This document shows, piece by piece, positions 1-6,738 of a stretch of DNA of 32,634 bases. Position 1 is the stretch's first letter. Each line of letters opens with the position of its first letter. The stretch is from Lachnospiraceae bacterium UBA3692 (GTDB lineage Bacteria > Bacillota > Clostridia > Lachnospirales > Lachnospiraceae): NCBI GenBank assembly GCA_002372815.1, contig DFIR01000080.1, positions 1 through 32,634 on the forward strand. The letters are read 5' to 3'. The notes beneath the pieces were generated by a model. That model had not been told where the DNA came from, ran no database searches, and saw only the letters and a list, made by a program, of their open reading frames with translations. The translations under genes and the position numbers were made by a program.

Positions 1-368
1 GAATTCTCCTTGACGCGCCAGTCATTGATCTTCAGGTAGTTGTTGACCAGCTCCTTGTAGTTGAGGAGGGTGGAATTGATGTTCCTGACCTTCTCGCGCT
101 GTCTGCGGTAGAGGATGTAGGCCTTGGCGACGTCGGCGTAGCCGGACTCGGACAGGACCTTCTCCACGCTGTCCTGGATCTCTTCGACAGTGATCTTGCC
201 GTCGGAGATCTTCTCTTCAAAATCGGATGCGACGTGCAGAGAGATCAGCTCGATCACGCTGGGATGGTACTGCTTGTCCAGCGCTTCGAAGGCCTTGGTA
301 ATGGCCGCACTGATCTTGCGGATATTGAACTCTGCGATCTTTCCGTCTCTCTTTACTACCTGGTACAT
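1..368 (-). CDS. nrdD: Anaerobic ribonucleoside-triphosphate reductase, N-terminal part (cut by window edge)
   Basis: Only the first 122 codons are in the window and the frame stays open to base 1. The protein begins MYQVVKRDGKIAEFN and continues with an ATP-cone domain (about residues 1-95), including the ending SESGYADVAKAYILYRRQRE that is typical of this allosteric domain. ATP cones occur at the N-terminus of class III (oxygen-sensitive, glycyl-radical) NrdD, which reduces NTPs to dNTPs, but also in other reductases and NrdR. NrdD is favoured because the frame runs on past the ATP cone, unlike the short regulator NrdR, and because two NrdR boxes lie upstream. A class Ia/II reductase cannot be excluded without the catalytic domain. 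The start at 368 has an AGGGAGG Shine-Dalgarno sequence about 10 nt upstream. An activase gene (nrdG) would be expected outside the window. Confidence 0.85.
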   Translation of the reverse strand, partial: MYQVVKRDGKIAEFNIRKISAAITKAFEALDKQYHPSVIELISLHVASDFEEKISDGKITVEEIQDSVEKVLSESGYADVAKAYILYRRQREKVRNINSTLLNYKELVNNYLKINDWRVKEN

Positions 369-499
369 GGTATGCTGCCTCCCTGATTTCTATTCTTCCT
401 GTCGTCCGGCAGGCGGGTGATCCACGTCACCGCACTGCAGGGACGCAGTGATGCCTCCCATGAACGAACAGTAACAAGATACCACGATACCGGCCGGTT

Positions 500-515
500 C
501 GTCAATATCTGGTAT
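500..515 (-). promoter_or_regulatory. NrdR box 2 upstream of nrdD
   Basis: The core CAATATCTGGT matches 9 of the 11 central consensus positions. Its conserved C lies exactly 32 bp from that of box 1, about three helical turns, which is the usual spacing of paired NrdR boxes. A candidate promoter on the minus strand overlaps both boxes: TTTACA at 527-532 and GATATT at 504-509, with a 17-bp spacer. Confidence 0.65.
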
Positions 516-531
516 TCGTAACATTTTGTAA

Positions 532-547
532 AAACTATATATAGTGT
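532..547 (-). promoter_or_regulatory. NrdR box 1 upstream of nrdD
   Basis: The site has the core CTATATATAG with a flanking TGT and fits the NrdR-box consensus acaCwAtATaTwGtgt at 15 of 16 positions. NrdR represses ribonucleotide reductase operons when dNTPs are plentiful. Its pairing with a second box 32 bp away and its position upstream of a reductase gene make it convincing. Confidence 0.8.
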
Positions 548-659
548 TTTCCTGAGCGCGCAGACCCTACGAAGAAGGCATTTTGCCGCAAAAAGGCGCA
601 GCCCGGCACACAATTTTCAGACGCCTTCCACAATAATACGGGAAAACACGCGCTCCTCG

Positions 660-936
660 TTGTGGTCCGCCTGGGGCCAGACACAAGTACCTGCGCCATC
701 CATAACGCCCCGGCGGACCGTCTCCGCCGGCGGACCACTCGCAGGGTTCCACAGTGATTTTTTGAACGTGCCGGGGAGAGGGACAGCTCCGAACTCGGTG
801 CCCGCTCCGAAGACCGGGCACCTCAGACATACGGGCATTCGTGCGGCAGGAGCTGCCGCCCGAACCCTCTCCCCGGCACCAAAAAATCATGTTCCGCCGG
901 CTGCTCCTTCAAAGCCGTCGGAGACGGTCTGCCGGG
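660..936 (-). ncRNA. Highly self-complementary intergenic element, possible structured RNA
   Basis: No coding frame here looks real. Nested complementarity is extensive: 711-726 pairs with 919-934 (15 of 16); 756-764 plus 768-782 pairs with 865-879 plus 880-888 (24 bp with a 3-nt bulge); inner hairpins are 797-804/815-822 and 843-849/853-859. An outer segment, 662-671, pairs perfectly with 729-738, which conflicts with the 711-726 stem and so allows alternative folds. On the minus strand a TATAAG hexamer (939-944) would place a start near 932, at the 5' end of the longest-range stem. The rod-with-bubble outline recalls 6S RNA, but I recognise no family signature, and a MITE-like palindromic insertion is an equal alternative. 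Strand is tentative. Confidence 0.4.
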
Positions 937-970
937 GTCTTATATTCGGGCGCAGGTCTCCGGGTCTTTG

Positions 971-1034
971 CCTCGGTGTGTCCCCCGGCAGGAGCAAGTC
1001 CTGCGCGGGGTTCCTTCGTCAGACACCCCCGAGG
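971..1034 (-). terminator. Hairpin over the 3' end of the DUF4037 gene
   Basis: CCTCGG (971-976) and GTGTC (978-982) pair with GACAC (1022-1026) and CCGAGG (1029-1034), and the inner arm GCAGGA (988-993) pairs with TCCTGC (999-1004). The outer right arm lies in the last codons of the DUF4037 gene. There is no U-tract on either strand, so it may stabilise the mRNA 3' end rather than terminate transcription. Confidence 0.35.
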
Positions 1035-1972
1035 ATGTGCATGTTGCGGATCTGGGGGTCGGTGATGCGGTCGTTGACGCTGTAGGCGTGTTTTTCCAGG
1101 TCGCCGCAGATGGCGGAGGTGAGGTCCTGGTCCTGCAGGGCTTCGATGACGTCGGAGGCGATGCTCTCGATGACGTCGTACTTGGTCTCGGCGAGCTCCG
1201 GGGAGTTGTCGGTGGTGAGGAGGTATTCCAGGAGCTCCGCCAGGAGGGAGAGCTTCGGGAGTTCGCGCAGGGCGCGGAAGGTCCACTTGTAGTAGGGCTG
1301 GTAGCGTCTGTTCAGGAGGAAGAGGACGGCGGAGGTGCTCTTCACGAACTCGCAGACGGCCAGCTGGGCGGCGGCGGTCTCGCCGTGGGCCAGGCAGCGG
1401 TTGTAGTTGTACTGCCCGGACTGGGCCATCAGGAGGAGGTTGCCGGCGAGTTTTTTCAGGCGGATGTCCTCGGGGTAGAAGGAGAGGCGCTCGCGGATGG
1501 CCGTGACTTCGCCGGGGCCGTCGAGCCAGAGTTCGCCGTTGACGGCTTCGGCGAGCGACTGCTCCGGCACGGAGAACCACTGCTGCACGGTGAGGATGCC
1601 GTCGGCCGAGCCGGTCCTGTCTGTGAAGAAGTCCGCCGTGCGCAGGACGCCGGTGCGGCTGCCGCCTACAGGGGACAGGAGCGGGCGGCGCAGGCCCATG
1701 AATTCCTTCGGGAGCTTCGCGTAGGCGCGCTCCAGCAGGAAGGCGTCGCGGCGGCTGACCGTGTCCTCCCCGGGCAGCAGGATGCAGAAGCCGGGGGCGA
1801 AGTCGTGGTCCCTCGACACCTCGTCGTCGTAGCCGAAGCACTCCGAGCCGCTGCCGAAGAGGCCGGCGGCCAGATACGGAAGAAGCTCCGGGAACTGTTC
1901 CCGGAGCATCGGCTTTCCAAATGTCTCATAGTATGCCCTTGCGATCGCAAGGCCTTTTGCAGGTTCGCTCAT
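1019..1972 (-). CDS. DUF4037 domain protein (nucleotidyltransferase fold)
   Basis: A 317-residue soluble protein. The segment GSGSECFGYDDEVSRDHDF (about residues 40-58) is the hallmark of DUF4037: a G-S signature followed by an acidic cluster, as in nucleotidyltransferase-fold proteins where D/E residues bind metal and NTP. The C-terminal half is helical and carries the family's second domain. The substrate is not known, and bacterial DUF4037 proteins are often compared with aminoglycoside-type nucleotidyltransferases without proof. It is the last gene of a four-gene operon, 27 bp after the TPR gene, a pairing that I recall from other Clostridia. The start at 1972 has an AGGAAG site about 10 nt upstream. 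Family assignment is firm; function is unknown. Confidence 0.85.
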   Translation of the reverse strand: MSEPAKGLAIARAYYETFGKPMLREQFPELLPYLAAGLFGSGSECFGYDDEVSRDHDFAPGFCILLPGEDTVSRRDAFLLERAYAKLPKEFMGLRRPLLSPVGGSRTGVLRTADFFTDRTGSADGILTVQQWFSVPEQSLAEAVNGELWLDGPGEVTAIRERLSFYPEDIRLKKLAGNLLLMAQSGQYNYNRCLAHGETAAAQLAVCEFVKSTSAVLFLLNRRYQPYYKWTFRALRELPKLSLLAELLEYLLTTDNSPELAETKYDVIESIASDVIEALQDQDLTSAICGDLEKHAYSVNDRITDPQIRNMHILGGV

Positions 1973-1999
1973 AAGTCCGTTCTTCCTGATTCCTTTCTG

Positions 2000-2887
2000 T
2001 TATCCTTCCTGGTTCCCGCGGTAGATCCGCTCCGACGCCTCCCGCAGCTCCTTCGCAGCGAGAAAACGTCCGTAGTACGAGAAGGTCGGCGCGCACTTCT
2101 CGCAGACGAAGGCGTAGTAGCCGTCGCGGGGGACGGAGGGGGTGGCGAGAAGGGTCTCCGCGCGGTCGAGACATTCGTCGATCCGGCGCTGGGCCTCCTC
2201 CGATTCCGGGCCGTATTCCACCTCCGCGGTGTTCGCCATGTTCAGATAGGTGATCGCCTGCTCGAGCTCGCCGTTCTGTACGCCTTCCATGGCGCCGAGC
2301 GCCTTCTCATAGAGGCCGGAGGCCTCCTCATAGCGTCCCAGCGTGGTGCAGGTGAGGGCCATGTTGTTGTAGAGCCCGCCGAGCAGGTCGGAGCGGGTGA
2401 AGTCGCTGGCTTCGTAGGCGGCGCGGGCCTTCTCAAAGAGCTGCAGGGCGCGCGCCGGCTCGCCGAAGGCCTCCAGCGCCGTGGCGCAGTTGACGTAGGC
2501 GGTGCCGCCGCTGATCGACTGCTCATAGCCGAGCTCGCGCACGAGGCGGAGGGACTCCCGGATCTGGGGGAGGGCCTTGTCCCGGCTGCCGGTCTTGCGG
2601 TAGTGGCCGACCAGCTCGCCGCGCAGCATCAGCTCGCCGCGGAGATCATGGCCGAGGAGGGCCTCCTCGAGCCAGTAGAGCAGGTGGCGCTCCGCGCCGT
2701 CGTAGTCGCGGCGGCTCATGTAGTCGTCCATCTTGGCGATGATCCGCTGCTGCGGGACCGGACGGGACTCCGGCGTGACGCCGTAGGGATCGCCGCACAG
2801 TGTGCAGCGGGGCTCCAGATAGTCCTCCGGGGCCAGAAATGTGTCGATCTCCCGGAGGTGGTCGGCGGCGGTGCGGTTGTCACTCAT
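2000..2887 (-). CDS. Tetratricopeptide repeat protein
   Basis: A 295-residue soluble protein built from helical repeats. Around residues 65-215 there are at least three recognisable TPR motifs, for example the stretches around LYNNMALTCTTLGRYEEASG and TYLNMANTAEVEYG. Two CxxC pairs flank the repeats: CTLC near residue 28 and CEKC near residue 258, so a small metal site joining the ends is possible. TPRs mediate protein binding. The position between the channel gene (15-bp gap) and the DUF4037 gene (27-bp gap) suggests it bridges or senses for one of them. An AAGGAG site precedes the ATG. No catalytic motif was seen. Confidence 0.85.
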   Translation of the reverse strand: MSDNRTAADHLREIDTFLAPEDYLEPRCTLCGDPYGVTPESRPVPQQRIIAKMDDYMSRRDYDGAERHLLYWLEEALLGHDLRGELMLRGELVGHYRKTGSRDKALPQIRESLRLVRELGYEQSISGGTAYVNCATALEAFGEPARALQLFEKARAAYEASDFTRSDLLGGLYNNMALTCTTLGRYEEASGLYEKALGAMEGVQNGELEQAITYLNMANTAEVEYGPESEEAQRRIDECLDRAETLLATPSVPRDGYYAFVCEKCAPTFSYYGRFLAAKELREASERIYRGNQEG

Positions 2888-2902
2888 GAATGCGGTGTCT
2901 CC

Positions 2903-4624
2903 TTATGCGGAAGTAGTCGGTTCGGAAGGTTTCAGAAGTTCCCAGCTGTAGTCGTCCTTGGCCTGCTCCTCGGCGGAGAGGGAGGCGTAGGGCACGATCA
3001 GCGGGTGCAGGCGCGCCGCGTTGTCGCGCACCGGCGCGTACTGCCAGTTGTTAAGGATGTGGAAGCGCGTCCAGCGCATGTGCTCCAGCTCACGGCAGAA
3101 GTCCCGCCTCTCCGGGGACAGCTCCGTGAAGACGCGGTAGGCCTGCGCGCGGAGGTCCTCCGGCAGCACGTCCTGGGAGGCGAAGTCCTCCGGGATGCGG
3201 AGCGGACCGAGAAGCAGGCGCGCCTTGACGGGCAGGTGGTCGGCGGAGGCGAGGTTGGAGCGGCGCAGGAAGGTGCCCAGCTCCTCCCAGGAGGGGACGT
3301 CCCGCCCCGCGGCCTTCGCGGCCGACCGGTAAGCTTCGTGCAGGCGGATGGCCGTCATGCTCTGGCTCCTGCGCATGAGGAGCTCGGGGGTGCACAGCTC
3401 GTCGCAGCTGCCGAAGGTCCGCACCTCCTCAAAGGCGGAGGAGAGGTGCGCGTAGACGTCTCCCTTCACGGGGCAGGCGCGGAAGAGGACGGCGAGGCGC
3501 TCCTCATTGTCCGCCTCCTCGTCACAGGCGAAAATAATGCGGTCCGCGCGCTGGAAAGGCGCCCAGTCGGCGTCCCAGGGTCCCTCGCGGAGGTCCAGGA
3601 TGTCCTGTCCGCCGAAGGGGGAGGCGGTGCTGGTGTCAGGGGTCCCGGCGGTGCCGGCGCCGTTCTCTGCGTCCGCAGCCTGGTGCAGGGTCCCGGCGCC
3701 GCTGTCTGCGCAGGCCTGTCCGTTCTGCAGGACAGTGCAGATCTGCCCGGTGTAAGGGTGCCGGCGGAGGAAGGTGCCGTCCGAGCCGCAGACCGTGTAG
3801 CGCAGCTCCTGGCGCGGGTCGAGCACGTTGATGAGGAAGGCCTGTTCGAGGAGGGCATCGGCGAGCCTGCCGCTGCCGACGATCACGATGCGCTCGCGCG
3901 GATCGATCACCGGGTGGCGGTGCCAGTAGAGGCGGGCGGCATTCTCATGGCTGTCGAAGAAGATCTGCCGGGAGGGCAGGGTCTCCGGTTCATACTGGCT
4001 GCGGCAGTACACGCGGCAGGGGAGCGCGCGCAGGGCGCCGGCCAGGCGCAGGTTGGCGGCGGCGTCGTCCCGCAGGCAGAAGACGTGGGCGGAGCGCCGG
4101 TCTTTCTTCCTGTTCACGAGCTGCGAGGCGGAGAGGGAGACCGGCAGCACGGGGAAGTGCTCGTCGTCCGGGCCGGTCGTGAAGGACTCTCCCCCGGTCT
4201 GCGCGCACTCCGAGGAGGCGAGCAGGATCCGTCCGGGATCCTCCCGCAGGAGGGAGCGGGCGAGCGCCGCGCTCTCTTCGGAAGCATCCGTAAAAATAAA
4301 CCACTCACTGTCCTGCCGGGTCCGCAGCCGCAGGAGGGGCAGGATCTGTCCGGCGTAGGTGAGCATGAGCTGGATGGCCGCAGCCAGAACGCCCAGGCTC
4401 ATCAGCTGGAAGAGCATGCCGATCACGCGCCCGAGGCCCGTGACCGGGTAGAAATCACCGTATCCGACGGTCGTGAGCGTCGTGACCGAGTACCACAGCG
4501 CGTCGGGCAGTGTCCGGATCGAGGCGCCGTCCGCGCCGGACTCGGCGAGGAGCAGGAGCGCGATCAGCAGGCAGTAGCCGCCCGCCGCGGCCGCGATCAG
4601 AAGACGTCGGCGGTTCTGTTTCAT
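2903..4624 (-). CDS. Two-TM potassium-channel-like protein with Rossmann and RyR-like domains
   Basis: A 573-residue membrane protein. TM1 is about residues 8-27, followed by the pore signature TTVGYGDFYP (51-60) with the canonical K+ selectivity filter, then TM2 about 66-91. The cytoplasmic part contains a Rossmann-like unit (IVIVGSGRLAD, 246-256) as in TrkA/RCK regulators. A low-complexity Ala/Gly/Thr/Ser linker of about 35 residues is encoded near 3605-3720. The C-terminus (about 512-565) has W, HP, PY and K-D positions resembling a bacterial RyR domain. The ATG at 4624 overlaps the upstream stop as ATGA, implying translational coupling. The frame is open further upstream, but the overlap and conserved N-terminus fix this start. 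It probably conducts K+ under nucleotide or ligand control; the ligand is unknown. Confidence 0.85.
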   Translation of the reverse strand: MKQNRRRLLIAAAAGGYCLLIALLLLAESGADGASIRTLPDALWYSVTTLTTVGYGDFYPVTGLGRVIGMLFQLMSLGVLAAAIQLMLTYAGQILPLLRLRTRQDSEWFIFTDASEESAALARSLLREDPGRILLASSECAQTGGESFTTGPDDEHFPVLPVSLSASQLVNRKKDRRSAHVFCLRDDAAANLRLAGALRALPCRVYCRSQYEPETLPSRQIFFDSHENAARLYWHRHPVIDPRERIVIVGSGRLADALLEQAFLINVLDPRQELRYTVCGSDGTFLRRHPYTGQICTVLQNGQACADSGAGTLHQAADAENGAGTAGTPDTSTASPFGGQDILDLREGPWDADWAPFQRADRIIFACDEEADNEERLAVLFRACPVKGDVYAHLSSAFEEVRTFGSCDELCTPELLMRRSQSMTAIRLHEAYRSAAKAAGRDVPSWEELGTFLRRSNLASADHLPVKARLLLGPLRIPEDFASQDVLPEDLRAQAYRVFTELSPERRDFCRELEHMRWTRFHILNNWQYAPVRDNAARLHPLIVPYASLSAEEQAKDDYSWELLKPSEPTTSA

Positions 4625-6522
4625 AAAGATTCTCCTTCCGCCTCGGCGCGAAGCATCTCGGGGACCATCAGGACGTTGTCGCGGTCCATCTGCAGGTAGG
4701 CGGGCCGGTGCCCGGTGAGCTGCGCCTCCCTGTCGGAGAGGGCGCCCAGCTCCTCCCAGGGGATCAGGCAGGCGTGCAGGCGGTGTTCCGTATCCTTCGC
4801 GATCCGCAGGGAGGAACTGCCGGTCGCTTCGATCTCTGCCGCGCGCTGCTTCGCGCGGGCCTCGAAGACCTCCTCCGGCATGGGCATGTAGCCCATCGCG
4901 TAGTGGAAAGCGCACCAGCGGTCGTGCTCCATGCGGGCGAGATTCTCCAGAAGCTCCGGATCATCCGGCCAGCCGGCGGTGCGGACCTCGTCGCGGGAGA
5001 GGCCGGCGGCGCACAGATAGGCTTCGAGATAGTCGGCGCTGGCGCGGCAGCTCATGCGGCTGAAGTAGTCGCAGTTCGCCCAGTCCTCCTCCAGGGTGCG
5101 CCCCATGGAGAGGCAGTACTGGTGGTTCAGGATCATCGCCATCCTGTCCAGCTTGCCGGCGCAGAGGACTTCCGGCCGGAAGGGGTCGATCACGACGGGC
5201 AGGCCGTCCGGCTCGGAGAAGTAGGTGACGCCTTTCTCCGAACACTGCAGGACCATGGCCTGGTTCCCGCGGGAGCGCAGGAAGTTCTTGTAGTCGCGGG
5301 CGACGCGGGCGTTCTCCTCGTCATTGCTGGTGCAGACGACGACATAGTTGAGTCTGCCCACGCAGGTGTGCAGGTAGTTGTAGACCTGGACGCTGCGGGC
5401 GTTGTCCTGGCGGAAATCGATGTGCAGGTATTTCGTGATGCCGGGATAGCGCGTGAAGAAGCTGCCGGCCTTCTGGGTGTACTGGTCGTCGATCACGAGC
5501 ACGTGGAAGGTGCTGCCGCAGAACTGCCCGTTCATGGCGAGCCAGCGCAGGACCGCCTGTCCGGTGCGGCCGAAGCCGACGATGATCGCCTCGAAGTCCT
5601 CGTCCGCCACGCCTTTGCTGCCGAAGCGCATCGTGCGGCAGGGCGGGTACGCGCGGATCAGGAGACGGGCGGACAGCTCCGGGCGCTCGAGCGCCATCAC
5701 GGAGCCGAAGCCATAGACGCCTTCCTTCCCGCCGGACTGCTCATAGCGCGGGGAGACCTGGAGCGAGGAGCCGGCGGAGGCGTCGTCGGTCAGGATGGTC
5801 AGGTCCGTCTGGGAGGGCAGGATGCCTTCCTTCCGGAGGCAGCTGCGGAGCTTCTCCGCATAGCGGAGATTTCCGACGGAGTTCTCGTCGAGGCAGTAGA
5901 CGTGGAGGCGCTTGGAGCCCGGGCTCATGCCGATCCTGCGGATGAAGGAGGGAAGGGGCTCGCGCGCGGCGTCATCGCTCATGAGGAGGCTCCCCATATG
6001 CATGATGCGGGTGGAGTCGCCGCCGCTGCCGGTGTCGATGAAGACGATGATGGCGTTCTGCTCCGCCTGCAGCTTCTCCGCGAAATTTATCTGCGCGTCG
6101 CCCGCGCCGTAGATCACGGAGATCTCCTTGTGGTAGAGGAGCAGGAGGTTGAGCCTGCGGATCAGGCGGGTGCCGATGCCGGCGACCACCGTGCTCGCGG
6201 TGGAGTAGAGGGCCAGCAGGTGGATGGTGTAGATGCAGACCTGCGCCCAGGGGGCACTCAGCGCCTCGACCTGGCTGATCGCGCCGATCTCGTTGCGCCC
6301 CAGGAACATGCAGAATACCGCGAACAGTGTCCGCATCACGGACACGATATTGCCGCCGTACAGGTGAAAATACCCGTACCCGTAGAAACCGATGCCGCCG
6401 ATGCCGATGACGATGAAGATGATGCCGAACAGCTTCTGCAGGTTCTTCGGCTGGAAGCCGAGGGAGATGAGCAGGACGAGGAAGAGCAGTGCTGCCAGCA
6501 GATATACCAGGAAGAGATTCAT
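4621..6522 (-). CDS. Membrane-anchored double-Rossmann protein with RyR-like C-terminus
   Basis: A 633-residue protein and the first gene of the operon. Hydrophobic segments lie at about residues 2-22, 32-52, 60-75 and 92-117. The region between the second and last has no TVGYG filter, so it does not look like a working pore. Two dinucleotide-binding folds follow: VIYGAGDAQ (137-145) and IIVGFGRTGQ (313-322). The C-terminus (about 535-620) has EHDRW and CLIPWEEL segments that resemble the RyR-like end of the next protein. The two proteins therefore look like divergent relatives, one with and one without a filter. A regulatory or partner subunit is plausible but inferred. The start at 6522 has an AAAGGGG site. 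The reading of the last domain is less secure than that of the Rossmann folds. Confidence 0.75.
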   Translation of the reverse strand: MNLFLVYLLAALLFLVLLISLGFQPKNLQKLFGIIFIVIGIGGIGFYGYGYFHLYGGNIVSVMRTLFAVFCMFLGRNEIGAISQVEALSAPWAQVCIYTIHLLALYSTASTVVAGIGTRLIRRLNLLLLYHKEISVIYGAGDAQINFAEKLQAEQNAIIVFIDTGSGGDSTRIMHMGSLLMSDDAAREPLPSFIRRIGMSPGSKRLHVYCLDENSVGNLRYAEKLRSCLRKEGILPSQTDLTILTDDASAGSSLQVSPRYEQSGGKEGVYGFGSVMALERPELSARLLIRAYPPCRTMRFGSKGVADEDFEAIIVGFGRTGQAVLRWLAMNGQFCGSTFHVLVIDDQYTQKAGSFFTRYPGITKYLHIDFRQDNARSVQVYNYLHTCVGRLNYVVVCTSNDEENARVARDYKNFLRSRGNQAMVLQCSEKGVTYFSEPDGLPVVIDPFRPEVLCAGKLDRMAMILNHQYCLSMGRTLEEDWANCDYFSRMSCRASADYLEAYLCAAGLSRDEVRTAGWPDDPELLENLARMEHDRWCAFHYAMGYMPMPEEVFEARAKQRAAEIEATGSSSLRIAKDTEHRLHACLIPWEELGALSDREAQLTGHRPAYLQMDRDNVLMVPEMLRAEAEGESL

Positions 6523-6613
6523 GAACGGGCCCCTTTCAGCGCGCAGCTTCCCGCCGGGCGGACGGGCAGGATGCTTGTTATTTCTGAGTGAGACGCGTGG
6601 GCGTCCTTAAGCC

Positions 6614-6622
6614 AGTATACCA
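6614..6622 (-). promoter_or_regulatory. Candidate extended -10 promoter of the channel operon
   Basis: On the minus strand TGG-TATACT forms an extended -10 element (hexamer 6614-6619) about 90 nt upstream of the operon's first ATG. There is no good -35, which extended -10 promoters can lack. The intergenic region is shared with the divergent beta-galactosidase gene. Confidence 0.45.
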
Positions 6623-6681
6623 GATTCGGGGGGCGGCGCACATTTTTTTCGGGGGTTCTTTCTTATCCGGGGAGGAACAGT

Positions 6682-6687
6682 TAAAAT
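6682..6687 (+). promoter_or_regulatory. Weak candidate -10 for the beta-galactosidase gene
   Basis: TAAAAT lies 52 nt upstream of the chosen start in an A-rich stretch. No convincing -35 is present at 16-18 bp. It is offered only because it is the best match in the divergent intergenic region. Confidence 0.25.
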
Positions 6688-6738
6688 AGAGAAGAGACCG
6701 CGCGGAAAGCGCAAAGACATTCCGGCATGGAGGAGCGT

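Noticed and set aside
369..500. A 23-codon upstream frame in the nrdD leader, and a cobalamin riboswitch
   Set aside because: The small frame has no ribosome site. No B12-box-like motif is visible, and the NrdR boxes explain regulation.
660..936. RNase P RNA, SRP RNA or tmRNA
   Set aside because: The conserved cores of these RNAs (for example the SRP GGAAGGAAGCAGCC-type loop or the tmRNA ends) are absent on both strands.
660..1085. A 141-codon plus-strand frame in the gap after nrdD
   Set aside because: It runs through the hairpin arms, has no ribosome site and a Pro/Arg/Gly-rich product without similarity to any family I know.
968..4699. A 1243-codon open frame on the plus strand, opposite the channel operon
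   Set aside because: It is antisense to four proteins with recognisable domains, has no ribosome site and shows the Val/Ala/Gly/Arg-rich composition of a GC-skewed shadow frame.
4708..6591. A 627-codon open frame on the plus strand opposite the double-Rossmann protein
   Set aside because: Same reason: shadow of a conserved coding strand in GC-rich DNA.
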